From positions 1-64,000 of the forward strand of contig CAKRTZ010000002.1 in assembly GCA_934402515.1 (NCBI GenBank): a stretch of DNA of 64,000 nt, read 5' to 3'. Both the position numbers and the translations under genes were made by a program. Position 1 is the stretch's first letter, and each line of letters begins with the position of its first letter. A model generated the notes under the pieces. That model had not been told where the DNA came from. It saw only the letters and a list, made by a program, of their open reading frames with translations, and searched no databases. The DNA comes from an uncultured Lachnospiraceae bacterium. Its GTDB lineage: Bacteria > Bacillota > Clostridia > Lachnospirales > Lachnospiraceae. Of this stretch, positions 49,793 to 59,566 are shown in pieces.

Positions 49793-52090
49793 CTAATTTT
49801 CGATACCCACATTATCAATGGCGGCATTTATCCTGTCAACTATTTTCCCCTGAATTTCATCCGTAAGTTTTCCCTGGAAAAAGCTGCGCAGCCCACGCAA
49901 TGGCGTATCCTGTAAAATTGCCTGTGCCATTTTCACCGCATCCTTGCCCAGAATCTCCTCTGGATTCTTTCCACCGAAGGGAAGAACGCCCGTCTCCTCC
50001 TGCAATGCCTCCCGGTAAACCTTCCAGATGGTCTCGTCCTGCCGCAGTTCCCCCAGAGTAGTGTTTCTGGTACAGTGTTTTCCCTGCCAGGGTTCATCAG
50101 TTCGCTTGACACTTGCTTTCAGCCGGATATCTCTGCTGGAGGCACCCAGGCAGATTTCATACTCTCCCGGCTCTACCTTCCATTTCTCCTGTCCCTCCGA
50201 ATAGTAGGCAAAACTTCTAAAATCCAGTTCTGCTTTGCAGACTTTTTCCTCCCCAGGCTGTAATTTCACTTTCACAAAGGCTTTCAGTTCCTGGGGTGCC
50301 CTGCTGATATGACTGTTCTTTTTTGCTACATAAATCTGAGCAATTTCCTTGCCTGCCACAGTCCCGGTGTTTTTCACGGTAAAGGAGACTTCTAACTTAT
50401 CCATCCCTTTCATTTCCTTTTGGGACAGTGTTAAATTTCCATAGGCAAAGGTGGTGTAACTCAAGCCATGACCAAAGGGAAACCGGACTTCCATTTCCTT
50501 TTTATCGTAATAACGATAGCCTACAAAAATTCCCTCTCCATATACCACATCGTCCTTTTCTCCGCCGAAATCCAGCCAGGACGGGTTATCCTGCACCCGC
50601 AGGGGAAAAGTTTCTGCCAGTTTTCCGCAGGGATTTTTGACTCCAAACAAAAGTTCTGCCTGCGCCCTTCCTGCTGCTTCACCGCCCAGATAAGCCTCCA
50701 GAATCCCCGGAATTTTTTCTGCCCAGGGCATTTCCACCGGTGAACCATTCTGCAAAACCACAATGGTATTGGGCTGCACCTTCCGAACTTCTTCAATCAG
50801 CCGATTCTGACATTCCGGTAGTTTCATATCCTCTCTGTCATACGCCTCAGATTCTATTACCTCGGATAATCCGGCGAAAATCACTGCCGCATCACATTCT
50901 GCAGCCACCTTCACTGCCTCTACCAGTTTTTCTTCTTGGCTTTCCACCTGATTGCAGGAAAAGCCCTCCGCATAACAAATCTTGGCATACTTCTGTGCCT
51001 CCTCACAGGCATTTTCCACCTTGTAGGCCTTGATATGACTGGAGCCGCCACCCTGATAACGGGGTTTCTTTGCAAATTCTCCCAGAAAGGCAATCTTTTT
51101 GTCACGGGAAAGGGGAAGTACCTGATTTTCATTCTTCAATAACACCATGGTTTCACAGGCTGCCTGCTCTGCCAGTTCGTGGTGCGCAGCCCGGTCAAAC
51201 ACCGCCGTTTCATCCACATGTTCGGTGTATTCCCTAATCTTTTCCAGGATGCGGGTCACGGTGTTGTCCAAGATTTCCTCCGCTACCTCGCCCTTTTTCA
51301 CTGCCTCCACAATTTTGGCATCATTGACGCCACCGGAGGAGGGCATTTCCAAATCCTGTCCTGCCAGAAGTCCTGCCACTCGGTCATCGCAGGCACCCCA
51401 GTCAGTCATGACAAACCCCTGAAAACCCCACTGGATACGTAGAATGTCTGTGAGAAGTTTTTTGCTCTGGGACACATATTCCCCATTGACCCGGTTGTAG
51501 GAACACATCACTGTCCAGGGCTGGGCTCTTTTTACCGCCGTCTCAAAAGCAGGGAGGTAAATTTCCCGCAGAGCACGCTCACTAATCTGTGCCGAGACGC
51601 TGGAACGCTTCTTCTCCTGGTTGTTGCCCGCATAATGCTTGATGCTGGTTCCGACATGCTTAGATTGCACCCCCTTAATATAGGCAGCCGCCAGTTCTCC
51701 TGCCAGATAGGGGTCTTCGGACATGTACTCAAAATTTCGTCCGCAGAGGGGACTGCGCTTGATATTCACCGCGGGTCCAAGCAGCACTGCCACATGCTCT
51801 GCCTGACATTCCTCGCCCAGTGTCTCCCCCACCTTCTGATATAAGGCTCTGTCAAAGGAGGCTGCCATTCCTGCCGCGGAGGGAAAACACACGGCCTGGA
51901 CAGAGTCGTTGATTCCCAGATGGTCAGCCGCCTCGTCCTGTTTCCGCAGTCCGTGAGGACCATCGCACACCATGATTCTAGGAATTCCCAGCCGCTCAAT
52001 GCCCTTCAGATGCCAGAAGTCCCCGCCGGAACACAGGGATGCCTTCTCCTCCAATGTCATTTCTTTTATGATTTCTTTGATTGCTTTCAT
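49793..52090 (-). CDS. GH3 beta-glucosidase (classical domain order)
   Basis: A 765-residue glycoside hydrolase family 3 enzyme without signal peptide, so cytoplasmic. Domain order is GH3_N (TIM barrel) - GH3_C - fibronectin-III-like. The nucleophile aspartate is in VMTDWGACDD near residue 228, with KHYAGNNQE and the phosphate/sugar-binding CDGPHGLRKQ. It probably cleaves terminal glucose or xylose from imported oligosaccharides. The ATG at 52090 is chosen since AGGAGAAACGTGT precedes it and it overlaps the preceding GH3 stop in ATGA. Confidence 0.92.
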   Translation of the reverse strand: MKAIKEIIKEMTLEEKASLCSGGDFWHLKGIERLGIPRIMVCDGPHGLRKQDEAADHLGINDSVQAVCFPSAAGMAASFDRALYQKVGETLGEECQAEHVAVLLGPAVNIKRSPLCGRNFEYMSEDPYLAGELAAAYIKGVQSKHVGTSIKHYAGNNQEKKRSSVSAQISERALREIYLPAFETAVKRAQPWTVMCSYNRVNGEYVSQSKKLLTDILRIQWGFQGFVMTDWGACDDRVAGLLAGQDLEMPSSGGVNDAKIVEAVKKGEVAEEILDNTVTRILEKIREYTEHVDETAVFDRAAHHELAEQAACETMVLLKNENQVLPLSRDKKIAFLGEFAKKPRYQGGGSSHIKAYKVENACEEAQKYAKICYAEGFSCNQVESQEEKLVEAVKVAAECDAAVIFAGLSEVIESEAYDREDMKLPECQNRLIEEVRKVQPNTIVVLQNGSPVEMPWAEKIPGILEAYLGGEAAGRAQAELLFGVKNPCGKLAETFPLRVQDNPSWLDFGGEKDDVVYGEGIFVGYRYYDKKEMEVRFPFGHGLSYTTFAYGNLTLSQKEMKGMDKLEVSFTVKNTGTVAGKEIAQIYVAKKNSHISRAPQELKAFVKVKLQPGEEKVCKAELDFRSFAYYSEGQEKWKVEPGEYEICLGASSRDIRLKASVKRTDEPWQGKHCTRNTTLGELRQDETIWKVYREALQEETGVLPFGGKNPEEILGKDAVKMAQAILQDTPLRGLRSFFQGKLTDEIQGKIVDRINAAIDNVGIEN

Positions 52091-54528
52091 ACACGTTTCT
52101 CCTGTTTTTTCATCCACGCCTGATAAGAGCCTGTGGTTTTCACATAGGCAAGGAAACGACTTCCTGCCTTCTCCATCTGTTTCCGGTTTACCCGCTTTTC
52201 TTCCAGTCCCTTTAAAATCTGACGGCTCACCGGAGGACCTCCGGGCATCACAATATCATTGCCTGCCGCCACCATATCGGCACCATCCGCCACGATGTCC
52301 ATGTCACCCCAGTCGGTAATCACAATCCCGGTAAAGCCCCATTCCTTCCGCAGAATTTCCGTACATAATTCTGCATTTGCTGCCGCAAAGGTTCCGTTGA
52401 TTTTGTTAAAGGAAGTCATAAGGACTTTTACCTTGCCCCGTTTTACCACCATCTCAAAGGGCTTTAAATAGATTTCCCTGGCGGTCCGTTCCTCCACAAT
52501 GGAGTCCACCGCATTGTATTGTTTTCTGGCACATCCCCGACGGTAAGTCTCCTGTTCATTCAAGGCAAAATGTTTGGGGCATGCCGTTACCCCCTCATTT
52601 TCTGCTGCTCCCAGACAGACCTGAGTTCCCAGTATTCCAGTAAGATACGGGTCTTCGGAAAAATATTCAAAGTTTCGTCCCCCAAGAGGGTTTCTCTGTA
52701 AGTTCAGCGCCGGTGCAAGCCAACAATCCACACCCTTTTCGCTTGCCTCCTCGCCACAGGCTTTTCCAAAGGTAAAAAGTAGTTCTTTGGAAAAGCTGCA
52801 CCCGGTCAGCATCTGGGTCGGCCATGCCGTTTCTCCCACACCAGCAGGTCCATCCTTATAGCAGATGGAGGGAATTCCAGCCTCAGGCAAAGCAGGAGAG
52901 ACATATCCCGGTTTGCCTGAGGGGTGGGTCATCTGGGTAATATCGTTTCCCTTCTCATCCTGCAGCGTGGCGGGTGCCTGGACACCAAAACCGCCAAAGG
53001 GAAGTCCCGGTCCATATCCCACCAGAAGGGCTGCCAGTTGATTCTCCGATAACTTTTCGATGACGGGATTGCAGGACTCCTGCTCCCGTTCTTTTTCTTC
53101 CCTGCTTTTGAAAGAAATCGCAGATTTCGGATTCGTTTCCTCTTTCCTGGAAAGAAAGGGAATTTTCCCCTGGTTTTCCTCCCGCAGTGCCAGCGCGGTT
53201 GTGACTTGCTCATAAACCACTGTTTCTTTTTTTACAAGTTCTGCTGCCACCTGGGTATTCCGGGAACTGTTTCCCACACGGAACTGATAGGTTCCCGCCT
53301 CCAGCACCCAGGCTTCCTGTCCTTCTTTATAGGAAAGGCAATCCTCCCAGGGAATCCACAGCGACACCTGACTGATTTCTCCCGGCTGTAATTCCTTCGT
53401 CTTAGCAAAACCCACCAGTTTCTGGAAGGGTTGGGGAAGTTCTCCTCTTGTAATGGAAAGATAAACCTCCACCACTTCTTTTCCCGAAAAGGTTTCTGAC
53501 CGGTTTTGAACCAGTACGTTCACTTTTACTCCGTTTTCTGTCTCCTCTGCCTTTTCCGTTGTGATGGAAAAAGTGGCATAGGAAAGTCCGAAACCGAAGG
53601 GATATAACACCGGTTTTTTAAAGGAATCAAAATAGCGGTAGCCGGGATAAATCCCCTCCTGGTACACTGTCACCGGACTTTTCACAAAGCCATGACTGCC
53701 ATTTGCCTCTGCATCCAGACCGTAATCCTCATAGGTCAGAATAGTATCGGGATGCTCCTTGTCAAAACTGAAATGCTTTGCCGAAGGATAGTCCTCATAG
53801 GCATGGGCAATGGTAAATGCCAGCTTGCCGGAGGGTGACACTTTCCCGGAAAGGAGCCTTGCCAGTGCCTCGGTTCCCCGCTCTCCCGGTGCTCCCAGAA
53901 ACAGGATGGCTTTCACTTTTTCCCTGCCTGCAAAATAGGACAGGTCGCACACCCCGTTGATATTTAACAGCACTACCACCCGGTCAAAGGTTTCCGTCAG
54001 CCTGTCCAGAAGGGCTTTTTCCTCCTGGGACAACGCATAATCATCCACCAGATGCCGGTCACATTCCTCTCCCCCGGTTTCCCGTCCCAGGGTGTAGACG
54101 GCAGTGCCCGTCTCCCTCGCCGCCTGTTGTAATAACGGGTCGGGCACTGGGATTTCTTTCGGCTGGGAATGATATCTGCCAAAAATCTCATAGATGGCAC
54201 CACTGGCAACCAGATTGGCTCCCGCCGCCTTGATTTCCTCCAGCAGACTGACTTCTTTTTCCTTCGCCGTCTCCTCCCGGTAAAACTGGTCAAGTGCCTT
54301 TACCGGAAAGATTCCCTGTTTCTCACACGCCTCCACAATGGAATCCACCGGCTCCTGTAACACCGTCATGCCGGAGCCTCGTCCTCCCAGGCTGGGTTTA
54401 TAGGCACTCCGCCCGAAAAAGGCAAACGTCCCGCTAGATAGTGGCAGACAGTTTTCCTCATTTTTTAACAGGACGAAGGATTCCTCTGCCAGTTCCCGGC
54501 ATAACTGTTTTCTGTTTTCCTTTATCAT
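52087..54528 (-). CDS. GH3 enzyme with inverted domain order
   Basis: An 813-residue GH3 enzyme whose domains run in the reverse order: GH3_C-like sandwich first (AEESFVLLKNEENCLPLSSG ... LSYFAGREKVKAILFLGAPGE), then a fibronectin-III-like domain (RSETFSGKEVVEVYLS), then the TIM-barrel GH3_N at the C-terminal third, with KHFALNEQE and the nucleophile aspartate in GIVITDWGDMD near 738. This reversed layout is known from Butyrivibrio and Ruminococcus beta-glucosidases. No signal peptide is visible. It overlaps the next GH3 gene by four bases. Confidence 0.9.
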   Translation of the reverse strand: MIKENRKQLCRELAEESFVLLKNEENCLPLSSGTFAFFGRSAYKPSLGGRGSGMTVLQEPVDSIVEACEKQGIFPVKALDQFYREETAKEKEVSLLEEIKAAGANLVASGAIYEIFGRYHSQPKEIPVPDPLLQQAARETGTAVYTLGRETGGEECDRHLVDDYALSQEEKALLDRLTETFDRVVVLLNINGVCDLSYFAGREKVKAILFLGAPGERGTEALARLLSGKVSPSGKLAFTIAHAYEDYPSAKHFSFDKEHPDTILTYEDYGLDAEANGSHGFVKSPVTVYQEGIYPGYRYFDSFKKPVLYPFGFGLSYATFSITTEKAEETENGVKVNVLVQNRSETFSGKEVVEVYLSITRGELPQPFQKLVGFAKTKELQPGEISQVSLWIPWEDCLSYKEGQEAWVLEAGTYQFRVGNSSRNTQVAAELVKKETVVYEQVTTALALREENQGKIPFLSRKEETNPKSAISFKSREEKEREQESCNPVIEKLSENQLAALLVGYGPGLPFGGFGVQAPATLQDEKGNDITQMTHPSGKPGYVSPALPEAGIPSICYKDGPAGVGETAWPTQMLTGCSFSKELLFTFGKACGEEASEKGVDCWLAPALNLQRNPLGGRNFEYFSEDPYLTGILGTQVCLGAAENEGVTACPKHFALNEQETYRRGCARKQYNAVDSIVEERTAREIYLKPFEMVVKRGKVKVLMTSFNKINGTFAAANAELCTEILRKEWGFTGIVITDWGDMDIVADGADMVAAGNDIVMPGGPPVSRQILKGLEEKRVNRKQMEKAGSRFLAYVKTTGSYQAWMKKQEKRV

Positions 54529-54542
54529 CGTTTTCTACTCCC

Positions 54543-55436
54543 CTAACCTTTTACTGCACCCACTGCAATTCCTTCTGCAAAATATTTCTGCAAGAAAGGA
54601 TAAACTAACAAAATGGGGAGCATTGCCACAAAAGCGATTGCCATACGCACGGACACGGACGGCATGGTTGCAATCATGCTTGCCATATCCTTGGACATCA
54701 GACCACTGGAAAGTGCCTGCACATCGCTAATCATTTTGTTTAACAGATTCTGGATTCCCCAGTATTTTTCTTGATTTACATAATACAAGCCATTTGTCCA
54801 GTCATTCCAATAGCCCAAGGCTGCAAACAGTCCGGTGGCAACCAGAATGGGTTTTCCCAGAGGAAGGGCTACCTTCGTAAATACGGTCACATGTCCGGCT
54901 CCATCGATTTCTGCCGCCTCATACAGTGCCGTGGGAATACTGGTTTCAAAAAAGGTACGGACAAGCAGTACATTGACAGCACTCATGAGAAGATTGGGAA
55001 CCAACAGGGCAAAAATGGTGTTTTTAATATGGAAGGTTCCTGTATACATCATGTAGGTGGGCACCAGACCGCCGTTAAACAGCATGGTAAAAAACACATA
55101 AAACATGAGGACTCTGCGGAAAGGCAGTTTTTTTAAGGACAGTCCGTATGCCAGCATGGAAGTGAGAAGGAGGTTGCACGCCGTTCCCACCAGCGTGACC
55201 AGAATCGTGATGCCATAGGAATGAAACACTTTATCCCCATTCTGGAAAATGTAGCGGTACGCCTCCAGGCTGAATTTTTCCGGGAACAGCGAGTAACCGT
55301 TCATGACCAGCGTGTTTTCCTCTGTGATGGATGACATAAACAGAAGTAAAAAGGGAAATATCATAAATAGCGTTAAAAGAATCAATACCACATGGCACAG
55401 CACCTGGTAGCGTCTGTTTTCTCTCGTTTTTAACAT
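54543..55436 (-). CDS. Carbohydrate ABC transporter permease, LplC/MalG type
   Basis: A 297-residue inner-membrane permease with six helices and the ATPase-contact EAA motif (YEAAEIDGAGHVTVFTKVALPLGKPIL). It pairs with the LplB-type permease 14 bases upstream. No ATPase gene is in the operon, so the transporter probably uses a shared ATPase (MsmX type). GGAGACAAACC precedes the start. Confidence 0.9.
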   Translation of the reverse strand: MLKTRENRRYQVLCHVVLILLTLFMIFPFLLLFMSSITEENTLVMNGYSLFPEKFSLEAYRYIFQNGDKVFHSYGITILVTLVGTACNLLLTSMLAYGLSLKKLPFRRVLMFYVFFTMLFNGGLVPTYMMYTGTFHIKNTIFALLVPNLLMSAVNVLLVRTFFETSIPTALYEAAEIDGAGHVTVFTKVALPLGKPILVATGLFAALGYWNDWTNGLYYVNQEKYWGIQNLLNKMISDVQALSSGLMSKDMASMIATMPSVSVRMAIAFVAMLPILLVYPFLQKYFAEGIAVGAVKG

Positions 55437-55450
55437 GGTTTGTCTCCTTC

Positions 55451-56383
55451 CTAAAATAATGCGTTTTCTTCACTGAACCGGCGAACCAGCGCGTTGACGG
55501 TCAGCACCAGAATAAAGCCGACAACGGACTGGTAGAATCCTGCCGCCGCGGACATGCTGGGGTTATTCTGCTGTAACAGTGCCCGGTACACATAGGTATC
55601 AATGGTGTTTGTGGTGGAATAAATAGCGCCTGAGTTCTGGGGCACCTGATAAAACAGTCCAAAATCGGAGAAAAAGATTTTGCTGACACTTAACATCACC
55701 AGTGTGATAATGGAAGGCACCAGACTGGGCAGTGTGATTTTGCGGATAAGCTGAAAACGGTTCGCTCCGTCTATCTTTGCCGCCTCAAAAATGGAATTGT
55801 CAATTCCGGCGATTGCCGCAATATAAATCAGACAGCCGTAGCCGAGTCCCTTCCACAGATTGACCAGCACTAAAATCACCGGCCACGCTCCCGGCGTGCT
55901 GTACCAGTTTACAGGCTCCAGTCCAAAAAAGGGCAGAATACTGTTATTCAGCATACCATTTTCATTACTCAAAAGTGCAAACACAATGTAGGAAACGATG
56001 ACAATGGACATCAGAAAGGGAAACAGAATGGCGCTTTGGTACAGCTTTTTCATCTTCTTGCTTGCCACATCCGAAATGAAAATCGCTACCAGAATTCCAA
56101 CTACATTGTTCACCAAAATAAAGGCGAAATTGTATAAAATGGTGTTTCTTGTGATAATCCATGCGTCCTTGGATTTAAACAGATAAATAAAGTTTTTATA
56201 CCAGGGGTCTGCCCAGGGACTGCCCCAGATTCCATCCGCAAAGTTTACCTGCTTAAAGGCAGAAATCAGTCCTGCCATGGGAATGTAGTTATTGATAAAT
56301 AAATAAGCCAGTCCGGGTAACATCATCAGATAAACGGGCATCCAGTAACGCACCCGAAACTGCTTTTTCTTTCCTTTTTTCAT
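55451..56383 (-). CDS. Carbohydrate ABC transporter permease, LplB/MalF type
   Basis: A 310-residue permease with six transmembrane helices and the EAA segment FEAAKIDGANRFQLIRKITLPSLVPSI. Together with the neighbouring permease and binding protein it forms a CUT1-type importer for oligosaccharides. A strong partial terminator between the binding-protein gene and this gene likely lowers permease expression relative to binding protein. Confidence 0.9.
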   Translation of the reverse strand: MKKGKKKQFRVRYWMPVYLMMLPGLAYLFINNYIPMAGLISAFKQVNFADGIWGSPWADPWYKNFIYLFKSKDAWIITRNTILYNFAFILVNNVVGILVAIFISDVASKKMKKLYQSAILFPFLMSIVIVSYIVFALLSNENGMLNNSILPFFGLEPVNWYSTPGAWPVILVLVNLWKGLGYGCLIYIAAIAGIDNSIFEAAKIDGANRFQLIRKITLPSLVPSIITLVMLSVSKIFFSDFGLFYQVPQNSGAIYSTTNTIDTYVYRALLQQNNPSMSAAAGFYQSVVGFILVLTVNALVRRFSEENALF

Positions 56384-56397
56384 TTTCTTTCTCCTGT

Positions 56398-56454
56398 AAA
56401 AAAATCTGCCGTACTAAGGAGCAAAAACTTTGCTGTAAATTCTTAGTACGGCAG
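56398..56454 (-). terminator. Internal terminator between binding protein and permease genes
   Basis: A perfect 13-bp stem (56406-56418 and 56442-56454) with an inner AGCAAA/TTTGCT stem, followed by seven U on the minus strand. Such leaky terminators give higher expression of binding protein than of permeases. Confidence 0.75.
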
Positions 56455-56489
56455 TTTCCTGTCCACGTTAGTTCTTATATTGTGTCATC

Positions 56490-58049
56490 TTATTTGGTAC
56501 TCAGCCATGCATCTAACTGCTGCTGTTTTGCATCAATGACGGTCTGCATGCCTGCATTATCCAATTCCTCTAAAAATTTAGGTAATTCTGTCTCGGGGTT
56601 CGCAGCTCCGGTATTTAAAGCATCCATATACTGGCTCTTTACGTTGGAGATTGCTGCAATCTCGGTGCTTAACTCGCTGCTGTCGTAGGCAAATCCCAGC
56701 GCGCTTGACTTGGGAACACTTTTCATGGACTCGGTCTGTTTTTCCCATAAATCCGGGTCATTGCCCTCCCAGATACCACCGGCAAACTGGTTAGGAAGTT
56801 CCCATCCCTGATTGAAACTGTAGGTCGCAGTAGTCACATCCACACCTTCTGGAAAGTGATATAAGCCATCATCCCCTACTACATAGTGAGTTCCCTCAAT
56901 ACCGAAGTTAATTAAATCCGTTACTTCTTTGCTGTTGTATAAGTAGTCTAACAGTAAGAACGCTCTTTCAGGATTCTCACTTGCCTGGGCAATTCCCCAA
57001 CTGTTCCAGCAATAGCCGGTTGTGGTAAGCTGTCCTTTGGTGATGGGAACGCAAATCATTTCGGTTCCACAAGATGCACTGTTAGAAGCCTCTGCGTCCA
57101 TTCCGCCGGGAGTAAAGAAGGAGAAGGCTCTTCCTGCTTGAACCGCTGTGGAAGCGGGATCCGTTGTGGTAGCTGCATCTTTGGAAATCCAGCCCTTCTG
57201 TGCCCAGTTGTAGTTTCTCGTTACGATTTCTTTATAATCATCGCTGGCAAACCAGTTTACAACCTCAGTTTTTTCACCATAGTTTAATAAAACACCGTTG
57301 TAATCGGTAAGAGGATCACAGGTTTCCACCTTGGCATCTGCCTGGGTTCCCTTGGTCATCCACGCCATCACTGCCTCAGGATGATTCTGCTGCACTGCCT
57401 CATACACCTTTTCCATATCATCAATATCAGAAATATCGTCTCTGGAGAAACCAGCCTCCTCCAGCCAGTCTGCTCTCATGCAGATAGTGGAAAGTCCTGA
57501 ACTTTCATGTACAACAGGAACGCCAAACATAAAATCATTAACGCAGCCTGTATACAATAAATCCTCGCCCATTTCTGCATAGGCTGCTTTCATGTTCACA
57601 CCGTACTGCTCTACATAGTCACTTAAATCAATAATCATTTTGTTGCTGATGAACGAACTTGCAAAACTGTTAATAACTGGAACTAAGTCTACTTTGTCTC
57701 CGCCCTGTAACATCAGAGGGAGCTGGGTTGTGAAATCACCCATGGAAAGCATGACAATATTCAACTTGGTGTTAATGTCTTTCTCTAAGATTTCATTGAC
57801 CTTTTCCATAACCATATCCTGGTCTGCCTGTTGGTTTCCAATGAGTACCATGGTTGCCTCGTAAGGCTCGGAAACGTCAATTCCGTTTACTTCATTCTCC
57901 TGTGTACCATTCTCTGTGCTGTCCGTGCTTTCTGTAGTTGCTGCACTTGTAGATTCCTGCTGTGTTTCCTGTTTGTCACTTCCGCAGCCTGCTAACATGG
58001 ATACTGCCATGGTTGCTGCCAGAATGACTGAAACTGCTTTCTTTTTCAT
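56490..58049 (-). CDS. Extracellular solute-binding lipoprotein for sugars
   Basis: A 519-residue lipoprotein with signal peptide and lipobox SMLAGC (Cys 22), then a Ser/Thr-rich linker and a long extracellular solute-binding fold (family 1, LplA/YtcQ-like). Motifs include INLNIVMLSMGDFTTQLPLML-type segments and QPDLWEKQTESMKS. First gene of the operon and likely its most abundant product. AAAGGAGAATCAG is the ribosome site. The oligosaccharide bound is not deducible; the two downstream GH3 enzymes suggest a beta-linked glucan or xyloglucan fragment. Confidence 0.9.
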   Translation of the reverse strand: MKKKAVSVILAATMAVSMLAGCGSDKQETQQESTSAATTESTDSTENGTQENEVNGIDVSEPYEATMVLIGNQQADQDMVMEKVNEILEKDINTKLNIVMLSMGDFTTQLPLMLQGGDKVDLVPVINSFASSFISNKMIIDLSDYVEQYGVNMKAAYAEMGEDLLYTGCVNDFMFGVPVVHESSGLSTICMRADWLEEAGFSRDDISDIDDMEKVYEAVQQNHPEAVMAWMTKGTQADAKVETCDPLTDYNGVLLNYGEKTEVVNWFASDDYKEIVTRNYNWAQKGWISKDAATTTDPASTAVQAGRAFSFFTPGGMDAEASNSASCGTEMICVPITKGQLTTTGYCWNSWGIAQASENPERAFLLLDYLYNSKEVTDLINFGIEGTHYVVGDDGLYHFPEGVDVTTATYSFNQGWELPNQFAGGIWEGNDPDLWEKQTESMKSVPKSSALGFAYDSSELSTEIAAISNVKSQYMDALNTGAANPETELPKFLEELDNAGMQTVIDAKQQQLDAWLSTK

Positions 58050-58089
58050 TCTGATTCTCCTTTGGATTTCTGCTGTATTCGATGGTTTT

Positions 58090-58118
58090 ATTATAGGGTT
58101 TCCATCGTTTACGGTCTA
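58090..58118 (-). promoter_or_regulatory. Candidate promoter of the glycan operon
   Basis: TATAAT (58090-58095) on the minus strand with a poor -35 (TAGACC, 58113-58118) at 17 bases, in keeping with activation by the YesN-type regulator. Confidence 0.4.
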
Positions 58119-58180
58119 TAACTGTTCTGTCCAGTCCATGACGCTAATCTGACCTGTGGTGCCTTTCTTTGCACAATCAA

Positions 58181-58221
58181 AAAACTCCCCAAACTCATCA
58201 TCTGACGAGCCGAGGGAGTTC
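58181..58221 (-). terminator. Intrinsic terminator of mgtE
   Basis: An AACTCCC/GGGAGTT stem with a longer loop, followed by a run of U on the minus strand, 14 bases after the mgtE stop. Confidence 0.7.
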
Positions 58222-58234
58222 TTTTTATTTTTTA

Positions 58235-59566
58235 TCACAAGTTCAGTAAATGTGTCGCGATACTAAAGTAAACCAAAAGGGACAGGGCATCAACGATGGT
58301 GGTGATAAACGGGCTAGCCATAACTGCGGGGTCAAAGCCCAGTTTCTTGGCAATCATAGGCAGACTGCATCCCACAATCTGGGCAATCATTACAGCACAG
58401 ACCAAGGTGAGGCAGATAACGACTGCCACGGTAACCGCCACATGATCAAATACAAGCAACTTTACGAAGTTTGCCACTGCAAGAGTGATACCGCACATCA
58501 CGGCGATACGCACTTCCTTTCCTGCTACCTTAAACCAGTCTTTAAATTCCACTTCATTCAGGGACAGTCCACGGATAATAATGGCACTTGCCTGACCTCC
58601 GGCGTTACCACCGGTATCCATCAACATGGGAATATAGGCAGTCAATACTACACAAATACTCAACGCATCTTCAAAGGATGAGATAATTTTACTGGTAAAG
58701 GTTGAGGAAATCATTAACAGTAAAAGCCAGGGGATTCTTTTTTTCCATCCATCTACAACAGAGGTTTTCAGATAGGGACGGTCAGACGGCATCACCGCTG
58801 CCATCTTCTCAATATCCTCTGTGGCCTCTTCCTGCATGATATCCACGATATCATCCACCGTGATGATACCTACCATGCGGTTTTCATTATCCACAACCGG
58901 CATGGCTGTAAATCCATATTTCTGGAATTGTGCAGCAGCTTCCTCCTGGTCCGTATGTGTATTGATTGAGATAACATTTTCATGCATGATATCTCCAATC
59001 ACCTCACCGGGATCACTCAGAAGCAGATAGCGCAACGCTACCGTTCCTACCAGTCTGCGTCCACTGTCCAGCACATAACAGATATTGACCGTCTCGCGAT
59101 CCAGTGCAATCTTTCTGATCCTCTCAATGGCTTCTGCCACCGTCAGATTTTCTTTCAGATCCACATACTCCACAGTCATGATGCTTCCGGCCGAATCCTC
59201 CGGATATCTCAATAGATCATTAACATCACGTCTGGTCTCGGGGCTTACATTCGCCAACAGTCTCTTGACGATGTTCGCAGGCATTTCATCCAACAGATCC
59301 GCCGCATCATCGGACATCAGGTTATCAATAATCACTCCTGCTTCTTTCTCAGAAAGCATGGTGATCAGGTACTGCTGTTCATCTACCTCCAGATAGGCAA
59401 ACACATCTGCTGCCGCATCCTTGGGCAAAATACGAAAAACTTTAAGCATCTCCTCGTTGTCAAGTTCCTCGAGAACTGCTGCGATATCCGCATCGTTCAT
59501 CTCCTCCAGGCGCTGACGCAGGCGAGTATATTGCTTATTCTCTAACAGTTCAATAATTTCTTCCAT
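58235..59566 (-). CDS. mgtE: Magnesium transporter MgtE
   Basis: A 443-residue Mg2+ channel. It has the N-terminal MgtE_N helical domain, a pair of CBS domains (residues ~135-260) that sense intracellular Mg2+, and about five transmembrane helices with the pore motif MDTGGNAGGQASAI. It opens when Mg2+ is low. GGAGGAAAATTGCT precedes the start. A short ORF in the leader overlaps the start (see 59542-59652). No M-box fits in the 137-base leader. Confidence 0.95.
   Translation of the reverse strand: MEEIIELLENKQYTRLRQRLEEMNDADIAAVLEELDNEEMLKVFRILPKDAAADVFAYLEVDEQQYLITMLSEKEAGVIIDNLMSDDAADLLDEMPANIVKRLLANVSPETRRDVNDLLRYPEDSAGSIMTVEYVDLKENLTVAEAIERIRKIALDRETVNICYVLDSGRRLVGTVALRYLLLSDPGEVIGDIMHENVISINTHTDQEEAAAQFQKYGFTAMPVVDNENRMVGIITVDDIVDIMQEEATEDIEKMAAVMPSDRPYLKTSVVDGWKKRIPWLLLLMISSTFTSKIISSFEDALSICVVLTAYIPMLMDTGGNAGGQASAIIIRGLSLNEVEFKDWFKVAGKEVRIAVMCGITLAVANFVKLLVFDHVAVTVAVVICLTLVCAVMIAQIVGCSLPMIAKKLGFDPAVMASPFITTIVDALSLLVYFSIATHLLNL

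Noticed and set aside
56398..56454. Insertion-sequence end because of the long inverted repeat
   Set aside because: No transposase remnant and the U-run fits an intrinsic terminator.
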